Shown here: positions 42,603 to 50,914 of the stretch, in pieces | How positions within the stretch are numbered: the first letter of the stretch is position 1 | Layout of the letters: the number at the start of each line of letters is the position of its first letter | Source: Blautia_A ammoniilytica | GTDB taxonomy: Bacteria > Bacillota > Clostridia > Lachnospirales > Lachnospiraceae | Assembly: GCF_025566965.1 (NCBI RefSeq) | Contig: NZ_JAOQJL010000003.1 | Span: 62,001-126,000, forward strand | Direction of reading: 5' to 3' | Length of the DNA: 64,000 bases | The notes under the pieces: model-generated | What the model saw: only the letters and a program-made list of their open reading frames with translations | What the model was told of the DNA's origin: nothing | Databases searched by the model: none | Program-made: the position numbers and the translations under genes

Positions 42603-43480
42603 GCTTTTTCCTCTTTCACCGGCGGCCACTCTACTGTGATCCTGCCCAGCTTGCCGGAACGGAAATCATCAAAAAGGATGCCAGATGCTTTTCCATAATC
42701 CAGCTCTTCTCCTTTTTTCAAGCAGCCTCGCACTTTTGCAATAGCTTCCAGGATCTCCACATCCCTTCCCTCTTCCTGTACATCATATCTTTTATGAATA
42801 ACTCCCGGATAATACTCTCTTAAAAAACCGATCAGTTCCAGGGAAAGCTCTTCCATATTCAGAATATCATCTTTAATAGATCCTACAAATGCCAGTTTTT
42901 TTCCTGTATCCGGATCCTCAAATTTGGGCCAGAGGATCCCCGGCGTATCCAGTAGCTCTACACCTTTATTCAGACGGATCCACTGCTTCCCCTTTGTTAC
43001 ACCTGGCTTATTGCCGGTCTTTGCACAAGCTTTGCCTGCAAAGGTATTAATAAAGGTGGATTTGCCCACATTTGGGATGCCTGCTACCATGGCACGAATC
43101 GGGCGGTTCTTGATCCCGCGCCGTCTGTCCCTTTCGATCTTTTCCTTGCAGGCTTCCTGGATCACAGCCTGAATAGCCTTGATCCCTGCCCCATTTCTGG
43201 AATCCACCTTTACCACGTGAAAGCCTTTTTCCTGAAAATATTCCTTCCATCTTTCATTCTGCCTGTCGTCTGCCAGATCCGCTTTATTCAAAAGGATCAG
43301 TCTGGCTTTGTTCATTCCCAGCTGGTCAATATCCGGATTTCTGCTAGAAAGAGGCACTCTTGCATCCACCAGTTCAATGATCAGGTCGATCAGACGGATA
43401 TCCTCCTGCATCTGCCTTTTTGCCTTGGTCATATGACCAGGATACCAGTTAATATTGATTCTGTTTTCACGATTATCCAT
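42599..43480 (-). CDS. ylqF: ribosome biogenesis GTPase YlqF/RbgA
   Basis: A 293-residue circularly permuted GTPase: the G4 motif (LLNKADLAD) comes before G1 (GIPNVGKSTFIN), with DTPGILWP as G3. The N-terminal WYPGHMTKAKRQM is the family hallmark. RbgA is needed for late 50S assembly. It shares a 4-base overlap with rnhB. The start at 43480 has GGAAG upstream; an ATG five codons earlier is possible. Confidence 0.94.
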   Translation of the reverse strand: MDNRENRININWYPGHMTKAKRQMQEDIRLIDLIIELVDARVPLSSRNPDIDQLGMNKARLILLNKADLADDRQNERWKEYFQEKGFHVVKVDSRNGAGIKAIQAVIQEACKEKIERDRRRGIKNRPIRAMVAGIPNVGKSTFINTFAGKACAKTGNKPGVTKGKQWIRLNKGVELLDTPGILWPKFEDPDTGKKLAFVGSIKDDILNMEELSLELIGFLREYYPGVIHKRYDVQEEGRDVEILEAIAKVRGCLKKGEELDYGKASGILFDDFRSGKLGRITVEWPPVKEEKA

Positions 43481-43508
43481 TCTTGTCACTTCCATTCATT
43501 TTAGTCTT

Positions 43509-43596
43509 CAATATCACTTAAATAAGTCCTCAAAATCATTCAAATACGCTTGCAAAATCACTTAAATAAGCTTGCAAAATCATTCAAAAAAGCCTA
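43509..43596. repeat. four 22-bp tandem repeats at the lepB 3' end
   Basis: Units at 43509, 43531, 43553 and 43575, consensus CAAAATCA(C/T)TTAAATAAGCTTG with a few changes. The lepB stop lies in the fourth unit; the array fills the lepB-ylqF gap. There are no spacers, so it is not a CRISPR. Confidence 0.8.
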
Positions 43597-44215
43597 TGGA
43601 TTTCACAGGGAAAAGTTTAAACCACAACTTGCCGGTAATATATTTCTTATTTACCTTCCCGATACTGCCATACCGGCTGTCCTCACTGTTATTCCTGTTA
43701 TCACCAAGCACAAAATATTCTCCTGATTCCAGTGTTACCGGACTGGATGCCATCCCCGGATTACTGATCACAGGAAAATCCCTGCCCTCTTTGTAAGTCT
43801 CTCCATTGATCAGGATCTGTCCATCCACGATCTGCACAGTCTCTCCTGGAAGCCCGATCACCCTGCGGATATGCAATGCTGCATCATCACTGGCGTTTGT
43901 ACGGAAAACGATCACATCTCCTCTTTTAGGGGAAGATACACGATAAATCACCCGGTTCATAAAATATCTGTCTCCTACAGAGATGGTGGGCTCCATGGAA
44001 CTTTCCTGCATAGTCACAGACTGAAACATGGCGATCCCTACCAGTGCTGCAAAAGCCAGCGTTACAATAATTTCAAAAACCAGGCGCAATACACCCCGGA
44101 CCTTCTTATCTTCCAGTTTTTCTTTCGCTTCTGCTATAGATTTATTCTCTCTCCAGGTAGCCCGCCAGTTCTCCCATTGCTCCCTGGATCGTTTCTTTCT
44201 TCTATTTTTTAACAT
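43580..44215 (-). CDS. lepB: signal peptidase I
   Basis: A 211-residue membrane peptidase with a basic cytoplasmic N-terminus, one membrane segment (about 48-68), the catalytic Ser in MQESSMEPT and Lys in SSPKRGDVIVF, and the GDNRNNSEDSR box. It cleaves standard secretory signal peptides and is distinct from the SipW enzyme at 36712. The ATG at 44215 follows AGGAG by 12 bases; a TTG three codons upstream is too close to that site. Confidence 0.94.
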   Translation of the reverse strand: MLKNRRKKRSREQWENWRATWRENKSIAEAKEKLEDKKVRGVLRLVFEIIVTLAFAALVGIAMFQSVTMQESSMEPTISVGDRYFMNRVIYRVSSPKRGDVIVFRTNASDDAALHIRRVIGLPGETVQIVDGQILINGETYKEGRDFPVISNPGMASSPVTLESGEYFVLGDNRNNSEDSRYGSIGKVNKKYITGKLWFKLFPVKSIGFFE

Positions 44216-44306
44216 ATTATTCAAATGCTCCTGTTTTTCGATTAGCTGTTACAGTATAACACACTGTAAACTGTAGAAGCAAGGAATCCGCCAAAATATA
44301 AAAATA

Positions 44307-44336
44307 ACTGCCTCCGGAAATCAATCCGACGGCAGT
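44307..44336 (-). terminator. hairpin after rplS
   Basis: ACTGCC..CGGA / TCCGGAGGCAGT stem followed by ATTTTTA on the minus strand, 22 bases past the rplS stop. Confidence 0.6.
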
Positions 44337-44358
44337 CATTCTCATAATCAGGTATGGA

Positions 44359-44706
44359 CTATTTAATGCGCTCTTTAACCTTAGCAGCCTTACCTACACG
44401 GTCTCTTAAGTAGTTAAGTTTTGCACGACGTACTTTACCGTGACGAATAACTTCTACACTCTTTACGTGTGGGGAATGAAGCGGCCATGTCTTCTCAACG
44501 CCAACACCATTGGAACTCTTTCTTACTGTGAAAGTTGCTCTTGTGCTTCCGCCCTGTTTCTTTAATACTGTTCCCTCGAAAACCTGGATTCTCTCACGGT
44601 TTCCCTCTTTGATCAGTGCGTGTACTCTTACAGTATCACCTACATTGAACTGAGGAACATCTGCTTTTAACTGTTCTGCTTCGATGTTTTTAATAATGTC
44701 GTTCAT
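44359..44706 (-). CDS. rplS: 50S ribosomal protein L19
   Basis: A 115-residue L19 of normal length. Diagnostic segments are FNVGDTVRVHALIKEGNRER, QVFEGTVLKKQGGS and the C-terminal GKVRRAKLNYLRDRVGK. It sits at the 30S-50S interface. Upstream of lepB-ylqF-rnhB, a gene order widely kept in Firmicutes. Confidence 0.98.
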   Translation of the reverse strand: MNDIIKNIEAEQLKADVPQFNVGDTVRVHALIKEGNRERIQVFEGTVLKKQGGSTRATFTVRKSSNGVGVEKTWPLHSPHVKSVEVIRHGKVRRAKLNYLRDRVGKAAKVKERIK

Positions 44707-44846
44707 GTTCTTTCTCCTATTCTTCTATTGGATGTTCTTAATACACATGAGGTAACAGAGGACCATCTTTTTTCACAACATGATTGATTATACTATAGAA
44801 CTCCTGCCATTGCAAGAGTTTTTTCTATGGTTTCACTATTATAATA

Positions 44847-44873
44847 AGCCGCCGGACAAGGGTTCCGACGGCT
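44847..44873 (-). terminator. thiT terminator
   Basis: AGCCGTCGGA/TGTCCGGCGGCT hairpin then TATTATAAT on the minus strand, 37 bases past the thiT stop. Confidence 0.65.
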
Positions 44874-44909
44874 GTTATGGATTTGGATAGATTCAATATC
44901 ATTATTTAT

Positions 44910-45596
44910 TTATGCGTTCTGCTCTCCCGGTACTGTCACCATCTTACGAACCTGAACCAGTGCTTTTGAAACAGCCGGAATAGAGATCAGGATCAGTGTT
45001 ATAACTCCCTCAGCAAGAATGTAGCTATAGTTGTAAACGATAGGATATATAGCAGATAATGACTTAGGATAATTCTCAGGCATGTAGCTCATCCAGTACA
45101 GATATCCGCCCAGAACATGAAATACACCTCTGGCAAGAATCGCTGCCACATATGCTTTCTGCAAACCGTATTTGTTTGATTTTGAGAAAAAGCCTGCAAT
45201 ACCCATAGCGCCAAATGCCAGGATATAATCACAGCATACCTGGAAAAAGCTAAGTACATATGGCTCCTGCAGGAACTGGAAGATACCATAAACAAGACCT
45301 GTCAGAATACCGATCTTAGGTCCGTACCAATATCCAATGAGTACGATAAAAAGCATGCTGCATAAGGTTACAGAGCCACCAAATGGCAGAGAAAATACCT
45401 TAAGGTAAGATGTGGCATAAGCAAGGGCAAGTGCCACTGCACAGGTTACAAGCTGCTGTGTAGTCAGCTTTCCTGAAGAGCTTTTCTTATGGAAAAGCAC
45501 AGCTGCGATCACCACCAGGATCACCATGGCAGCAATACTTGTTACATAGCCGGCAGTAGTCAGCCCACCATCAGCAGTTACTAGAAAATCCATCAT
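44910..45596 (-). CDS. thiT: thiamine-specific ECF transporter S component
   Basis: A 228-residue protein with about six membrane segments of the ThiT/YuaJ family; the PFGGSVTLCSMLFIVLIGYW stretch is typical of the substrate-binding part. It binds thiamine and needs a shared ECF energising module that is not in this window. A TPP riboswitch directly upstream confirms the substrate and its feedback control. Confidence 0.93.
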   Translation of the reverse strand: MMDFLVTADGGLTTAGYVTSIAAMVILVVIAAVLFHKKSSSGKLTTQQLVTCAVALALAYATSYLKVFSLPFGGSVTLCSMLFIVLIGYWYGPKIGILTGLVYGIFQFLQEPYVLSFFQVCCDYILAFGAMGIAGFFSKSNKYGLQKAYVAAILARGVFHVLGGYLYWMSYMPENYPKSLSAIYPIVYNYSYILAEGVITLILISIPAVSKALVQVRKMVTVPGEQNA

Positions 45597-45605
45597 TTGT
45601 TTTCC

Positions 45606-45722
45606 TCCTTACGTTGGCATTATCCAAATCAAGTTAAAAGGTCGAAGCCTCCGGTCACCGGAAGAGTGTCCTCCCTGGTGATTGCTTCCTCTCAGCCTGC
45701 GCCTGCAAGCTCCCTTGGTTCG
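45606..45722 (-). promoter_or_regulatory. TPP riboswitch (THI element) of thiT
   Basis: On the minus strand GGCTGAGAGG, then CTTGAT-ttGGATAATGCCAACGTAAGGA, the conserved TPP-aptamer sequence. The aptamer end runs into the AAGGAGG ribosome binding site of thiT, so control is probably at translation initiation. Confidence 0.93.
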
Positions 45723-45946
45723 TCCTACAGTATAGCACACCCCTTCACTTCACACAACACAATTTTCATCCTCTATAAAAGACCGTAAACGATAAATTTC
45801 CTCTCATATCATATATTTTCCTCTCATATCAGATTTTACTTTACCTCTGAATTGTGATATTCTATTTGCTGAAAAAACAATATATACAGTAACTGTAAGA
45901 ATACTGAACAGTTACACCATATATCATCGGATAAGGAGCGAGTAAA

Positions 45947-46822
45947 ATGTCTTTAAAAATAGGAAGAAATGATCCCTGCTGGTGCGGAAGCGGAAAAAAA
46001 TACAAAAAGTGCCACGAAGCATTTGACGAAAAGCTGGAACAAATGAAACAAAAAGGCTATCCGGTACTTGACCACAACCTGATCAAAACCCCGGAGCAGA
46101 TTGAAAAGATCAAAGAAAGTTGTAAGATCAATATTGCCGTGCTGGATTATGTGGCTGAGCACATCCGTCCAGGCATTACTACCCAGGAGATCGATGACTG
46201 GGTACATGAAGAGACCATCCGCCATGGCGGGATCCCTGCCCCACTGAATTATGAAGGCTATCCAAAGAGTGTATGCACCTCCATTGACCAGGTGGTTTGC
46301 CACGGGATCCCATCCACAGATGTGATTCTGAAAGAAGGAGATATTATCAATGTAGATGTTTCCACCATTTATAATGGATATTTTTCTGATTCCTCACGTA
46401 TGTTCTGTATCGGAAATGTAAGCCCGGAAAAAGAAAAGCTGGTAAAGGTTGTAAAAGAATGTGTAGAGATCGGCATTTCACAGGTAAAGCCCTGGACACC
46501 GATTGGAAATATGGGGCACGCCGTTCACCAGCATGCGCTTGAAAATGGATACTCAGTTGTAAAAGAAATCGGCGGCCATGGCATAGGGCTGGAATTCCAT
46601 GAGGATCCATGGGTAAGCTACACTTCAGAAGAAGGAAGCGGTGTGCTGATGGTTCCAGGTATGATGTTTACCATTGAGCCAATGGTAAATATGGGATCTG
46701 ATGAAGTTTACACCGATGAGATGGATGACTGGACAGTGCGTACCTGTGACGGGCAGCCTTCTGCCCAGTGGGAAGTCACCGTGCTGGTAACAGAAAGCGG
46801 ATGCGAGGTGATCTGCTGGTAA
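45947..46822 (+). CDS. map: methionine aminopeptidase with SEC-C zinc motif
   Basis: A 291-residue type I MetAP. The N-terminal SEC-C motif (DPCWCGSGKKYKKCH, residues about 10-24) precedes the peptidase domain, which shows the metal ligands in VDVSTIYNGYFSDSSR, the GHGIGLEFHE His and IEPMVN Glu. It removes N-terminal Met from new proteins. The stop TAA overlaps the ATG of the phosphopantetheinyl transferase. GGAGCGAG lies upstream of the ATG. No clear promoter was seen in 45723-45946. Confidence 0.94.
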   Translation: MSLKIGRNDPCWCGSGKKYKKCHEAFDEKLEQMKQKGYPVLDHNLIKTPEQIEKIKESCKINIAVLDYVAEHIRPGITTQEIDDWVHEETIRHGGIPAPLNYEGYPKSVCTSIDQVVCHGIPSTDVILKEGDIINVDVSTIYNGYFSDSSRMFCIGNVSPEKEKLVKVVKECVEIGISQVKPWTPIGNMGHAVHQHALENGYSVVKEIGGHGIGLEFHEDPWVSYTSEEGSGVLMVPGMMFTIEPMVNMGSDEVYTDEMDDWTVRTCDGQPSAQWEVTVLVTESGCEVICW

Positions 46823-47538
46823 TGAACCATAAGATTCAATGTTTGATCACATCTGTTGATGAATTTAAAGATCCAAAGTTATTTCAAAAAGGACTGGCAC
46901 TGCTTCCGGATTTCGGTTCCTGGAAGGAACGGAAAGAATCCATTTCCAGGCTGCGCCGCCAGGAAAGCCGTCTGGAAAGCCTTGTGGCAGGGCTTATGCT
47001 CCGTACTCTTCTTCTGGAAAACAGTCTTCCACTGGAGGCTCTTTCTGTTTCCGAAAAGGGTAAGCCGTTCCTGAAAAATCATGATTTTCATTTTAATCTT
47101 TCCCACAGCAATGGGTATGTAGTCTGTGCTTTTGGCTCTGTCCCCTGTGGGATCGATATCCAGAAAGAAAAAGAAGACCGTTCCAATATCGCCCGTATTT
47201 TCTTTACTGAATCTGAATATGCCCTTGTACAGAAATATGGTGTTTCCATGTTTACACGGATCTGGGCACTAAAGGAAAGCTATGTAAAATATAAAGGGGA
47301 GGGTTTATCCCTCCCCCTGAAATCCTTTCAGGTTTATCCCGGTTCTTATGACATCCTTTCTGATGGTTCTGAATGGGGCCGGCTTTCCACTTGTATTTCT
47401 ACTATATATTCTACGGACAGAACCTGCCAAGCCCGGGAATTTGCATTTAATGATTACCGGATCGCTGTATGCTCTGCACTTGCCACAGAGCCTAATATTT
47501 GCCGTCTTTCTACGGAATCACTCTTGTGCATTATCTGA
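46822..47538 (+). CDS. 4'-phosphopantetheinyl transferase, Sfp type
   Basis: A 238-residue PPTase with the family motifs GIDIQKEKEDRS (Mg-binding Asp), ESEYALVQ and WALKESYVKYKGEGLSLPL. It attaches phosphopantetheine to carrier proteins. The start overlaps the map stop by one base (TAATG), so translation is coupled. Its last 21 bases overlap, convergently, the end of the ZorB-like gene. No polyketide or peptide synthetase is in the window, so acyl carrier protein is the default substrate. Confidence 0.9.
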   Translation: MNHKIQCLITSVDEFKDPKLFQKGLALLPDFGSWKERKESISRLRRQESRLESLVAGLMLRTLLLENSLPLEALSVSEKGKPFLKNHDFHFNLSHSNGYVVCAFGSVPCGIDIQKEKEDRSNIARIFFTESEYALVQKYGVSMFTRIWALKESYVKYKGEGLSLPLKSFQVYPGSYDILSDGSEWGRLSTCISTIYSTDRTCQAREFAFNDYRIAVCSALATEPNICRLSTESLLCII

Positions 47539-48465
47539 TGAAGCCTGATCTGTAGTCATAATGCTGCTCAGCTCATCAATCATCTCGTCGTCCTTCAGAC
47601 GGAACTTAACTTCTACACGACGGGAAGCATCCTTGTCTACATTGCCATCCGCATCCAGGATAGGATTCGCCATGGAATGACCATTGACTGTAAGATAATC
47701 CTGCAGATCAATTGTCTGATCAGATGTAAGAAATTCTCCCTGGATTTCCAGCAGATACTGGGCAACTGCCAGGGATCTGCGCTGAGAAAGCTCCAGGTTA
47801 TAAGCATAATCTCCATCTGTATCAGTATAACCATCAATAATGATCTCTGCCAGATAAGACTTGTAGCTGTCTTCCAGAAGCACCTTGCAGTAAATCGGCA
47901 GAACACTGCGAAGGGCTGTTTTTCCCTCTTCAGTAAGCTCTGCATCATCATAAGCAAAAAGAACGCTGGCATCCAGTGTCAATGCTCCTGTCTGGGAATC
48001 AATATTTACATTCAGGTTATTCTTGGCAAATTCCTGCTGCAGGGACTCAACAACCTCTGCCTTTACACCGATGATATTATCGATCTTGGCCTGCTGGGTG
48101 CTGATCAGCTGGGTTTTCTCATCCAGGTCCACCTGCTGCTGTGCCAGGGCTGCTTCCTGTTCCTTAAGCTTCTGTGCCTGCTCTGCCAGCTGCTGTGCCA
48201 GGGCAGACAGCTTCTCATCCTGTGTTTTCAGCTTTGCATCCTGATCGTCCAGGGTATTCTGCTGTGCAGTGATCTCAGCAATATAATTGGCCTGCATCTC
48301 ATTCTTCTCTTGCTGCTCTTTAATACTCTCGTCATAACTCTTCTGCGCCTGGAAAAGGGTTACGCACATAATCAGTACGAAGAGAAGCAATACACCACAC
48401 ATCATATCGGAATAGGAGCGCCAGATATTAAAGCTTCCATCCTCTGATTTTCTTTTCTTGTGCAT
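47518..48465 (-). CDS. ZorB/MotB-like peptidoglycan-binding stator protein
   Basis: A 315-residue protein: short basic N-terminus, one membrane segment (about 21-40) with Asp20 at its edge in YSDMMCGVLLLFVL, the position of the ion-path Asp of ZorB/MotB, then a Gln/Ala-rich coiled coil (about 45-125), then an OmpA-like domain (FAYDDAELTEEGKTAL, DGYTDTDGD, LSQRRSLAVAQYL) that should bind peptidoglycan. It follows the ZorA-like gene after 11 bases. ZorAB motors belong to Zorya anti-phage systems, but the usual ZorC/D or ZorE partners are absent here. Confidence 0.75.
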   Translation of the reverse strand: MHKKRKSEDGSFNIWRSYSDMMCGVLLLFVLIMCVTLFQAQKSYDESIKEQQEKNEMQANYIAEITAQQNTLDDQDAKLKTQDEKLSALAQQLAEQAQKLKEQEAALAQQQVDLDEKTQLISTQQAKIDNIIGVKAEVVESLQQEFAKNNLNVNIDSQTGALTLDASVLFAYDDAELTEEGKTALRSVLPIYCKVLLEDSYKSYLAEIIIDGYTDTDGDYAYNLELSQRRSLAVAQYLLEIQGEFLTSDQTIDLQDYLTVNGHSMANPILDADGNVDKDASRRVEVKFRLKDDEMIDELSSIMTTDQASSDNAQE

Positions 48466-48476
48466 GATTCTCTCCT

Positions 48477-50102
48477 TTATTTAAATAAACCAAATTTTCC
48501 TTTCTGTGCTCCTTTGGAAAGCTCTTTGATATTCCTGGAAATCTCCTCCAGAACTGCCTGCTGGTCTGCAGCCTGCTGCTCCATCAGCTTCTCCATTCTG
48601 TCCATGGACTCCTGGCTGCTGCCGCCGCTCATCAGGTAAACACTTCTGTCACCTACTGCCGAAAGCTCAGAAAGCAGTCTGCGTACCTGTTCCATAGTCT
48701 TATAGGACTGCTGCTGATATCTGGTAAACTCCTGAAGCTCTTGGCCCAGCTGCTCAACAAGCCTGCTGTTTGATGTCAGAAGATCTGTACCTGCCTGGTT
48801 GGATGCAGAAGCCTTCTCCATGCCGGCTGCTGCTGTCTCAACATATTTTTGCATTGCCTGGTTACATGCTACCCAGAACTTGGCTGCAGACTTCTCTGCA
48901 TCCTTCATATAATCTACCACATGCTGATAATCCTGCTGCTGGATCTTCTGGATCTCCCTGTTCTCCTGGGTGATCCTTGTAGCTGTATCCAAATAGCGGC
49001 TGGAAATACCTCCAAGCTCTGTAACCATATCCCGCATAGCCTTTTCCTGCTTCTCATAGGACTGGCCCAGCTGCTGGCTCATGGTCTGATAAAGTGCAGT
49101 GGTATAGGCTGTATTCTCCTTCTGTGCCTGCTTCAGACTGGCAAGAGCCTCATTAAATCCAGAAAATTCCGTATCAAAGGAACCTCGCATCTGCTTCAGG
49201 AACTCCTGAAGGATATCCCTTACAGCATCCTGCTGACATCTTGTCACAGATGCCACCAGCATATCCAGAGAATCGTTCATCTTCTGGAAGGTAGGAGTGA
49301 TCACTTTTTCAAAGCTGTCTGCCATCTGCACAGAGAACTGCTCTGCCATCTGGGCCATAGCCTTTGTCTGCATCTTCTGGCTGGAAAGGAGAAGATTCCT
49401 GGCTTCATTCTCAGCAGTGGGCATCACGTATGCATGGAACTTCTCAAGGAAATTCTGAAGATTCTGAGACATAAAGGAATATTCCCGCTTCATACCCCAG
49501 GAATAAGTAATGGAAAATGCAATACCATAAATAGATGTAAGGAATGCTACCTTAATACCATCTACCAGTGAAGATACGGAAGTTGTCATAGCCTCATAAT
49601 TGGTAGGCTGGAAATTCTTAAGTCCCCATACAAGGCCAATGAAAGTACCTAAAATACCAAGGCTGGTAAAAATATCCGGCACCATCTCCAGAAGTCTTTT
49701 ATGTATATGGATATCCAGCTCATCATCATTGATATACTCTTCAATATCCCCAATGCCTTCCTTGCTCTGGCTGATGCTTTCGGAGAAATTCCCCATCTTC
49801 TTATCAAGGTAACGATCATCAAACAGCTCGTCCAGATATGCCAGATTCTTGGTGTCTGTCTTACCAGGGGTCTTAAAAATATTTGTCAGCTCATCTGCTG
49901 CCCTGTGAAAGGCTTCTCCCAGATTATCCATACGAAACATGCCGCCAAACAATGTGATCATATAGATCACGGACATTGTACCAAGAAAAATAAAATTATA
50001 GATCAGTACGCTGGGTGTTCCCTTTGCAACGTAGACGGTCATCCCGGCTGCAGCTGCTAACACCAGCACAAACAGAAGTGTATTTGTTGTCTTTTTTGCC
50101 AT
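48477..50102 (-). CDS. ZorA/MotA-TolQ-ExbB-like motor protein with long coiled-coil tail
   Basis: A 541-residue protein. Two N-terminal membrane segments (about 8-28 and 33-55), a cytoplasmic stretch, then the MotA/ExbB core with two more membrane helices: SLGILGTFIGLVWGL and LVDGIKVAFLTSIYGIAFSI. From about 235 to the end it is Gln-rich helix/coiled coil. That build, a short proton-channel core with a long intracellular tail, is the ZorA layout rather than a flagellar stator, and no flagellar genes are near. It pairs with the peptidoglycan-binding gene downstream. A non-defence envelope role remains possible. Confidence 0.75.
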   Translation of the reverse strand: MAKKTTNTLLFVLVLAAAAGMTVYVAKGTPSVLIYNFIFLGTMSVIYMITLFGGMFRMDNLGEAFHRAADELTNIFKTPGKTDTKNLAYLDELFDDRYLDKKMGNFSESISQSKEGIGDIEEYINDDELDIHIHKRLLEMVPDIFTSLGILGTFIGLVWGLKNFQPTNYEAMTTSVSSLVDGIKVAFLTSIYGIAFSITYSWGMKREYSFMSQNLQNFLEKFHAYVMPTAENEARNLLLSSQKMQTKAMAQMAEQFSVQMADSFEKVITPTFQKMNDSLDMLVASVTRCQQDAVRDILQEFLKQMRGSFDTEFSGFNEALASLKQAQKENTAYTTALYQTMSQQLGQSYEKQEKAMRDMVTELGGISSRYLDTATRITQENREIQKIQQQDYQHVVDYMKDAEKSAAKFWVACNQAMQKYVETAAAGMEKASASNQAGTDLLTSNSRLVEQLGQELQEFTRYQQQSYKTMEQVRRLLSELSAVGDRSVYLMSGGSSQESMDRMEKLMEQQAADQQAVLEEISRNIKELSKGAQKGKFGLFK

Positions 50103-50305
50103 GTTGTACCTCCTTTTGGCTGCTTTTTATGGTAAAGATGCTAAAAACCACATTTTTTATCATAATATCACAAATTCCAAAACAGGACAAGGTATAACAG
50201 CGAAAAAGGAATTTCTGCCTTTTCAGGCAAAAATCCCCTTTTCTTAATTCTCAGATTTTAATTCTCAGGTCTTAATTCTTTATGCTTCATGAATCATTTC
50301 TGCCA

Positions 50306-50914
50306 TCAGGCATAAACCTTGTCTTCTTCCAAAAAACGTGCTTTTTTGTCCTTTACTTCCACCAGATTGATACTGCAGTTCGGCGGCACACAGCCATGCC
50401 AGAAATGCTCCGGATCCTTGTATAGATTCTGTAAAAGAGCCCTTACTGCACATCCATGAGAAGAAACAAGGATGGTTTTATCGGAAAGCTGCGGATCACT
50501 TGTTTTTTCCAGCCAGAAATCCCTGGTTCTTGCAAGTACATCCTCCAGGCTTTCTCCTCCTTTTGGCTTCTGGAAATGAACAGGATCGTTAAAAAACACT
50601 TCCATCTCCTTGCTGATTGCGTGGCCGTCTTTATCCAGCCACACAACGCCCTCCAAAACACCAAAGTCAATCTCCTGAATCCTTTTATCCAGGATCATTG
50701 GAATCTTTCGTTCTCCAAGCACAGCCTCAGCCGTCTGTCTTGCACGAAGGAGGGGACTTGAAAAACAAAGATCAAATTTCACATCCTTCAGTGCTTCCCC
50801 GGTCCGCCTGGCCAGGGAAATCCCGGCTTCATCCAGGGAAATATCTGCGCTTCCCTGGATCTTATGAAGATGATTCCATGTTGTTTCCCCATGGCGGATA
50901 ATATACATCAGCAT
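50306..50914 (-). CDS. histidine phosphatase family protein
   Basis: A 202-residue phosphoglycerate-mutase-like phosphatase. The phospho-accepting His is in IIRHGETTWN (His8), with the second His in VSSHGCAVRAL and Glu in DFGVLEG. Such proteins are often annotated GpmB or CobC; cofactor-independent phosphatase activity on small phosphates is most likely. The ATG overlaps the pheT stop (TGATG), so it is translated from the pheST message. Confidence 0.88.
   Translation of the reverse strand: MLMYIIRHGETTWNHLHKIQGSADISLDEAGISLARRTGEALKDVKFDLCFSSPLLRARQTAEAVLGERKIPMILDKRIQEIDFGVLEGVVWLDKDGHAISKEMEVFFNDPVHFQKPKGGESLEDVLARTRDFWLEKTSDPQLSDKTILVSSHGCAVRALLQNLYKDPEHFWHGCVPPNCSINLVEVKDKKARFLEEDKVYA

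Noticed and set aside
43509..43596. CRISPR array
   Set aside because: The 22-bp units are directly adjacent without spacers, and no cas genes are present.
47518..50102. Flagellar stator MotA/MotB
   Set aside because: The long coiled-coil tail and Gln-rich spacer are unlike MotAB and no flagellar gene is in the window.
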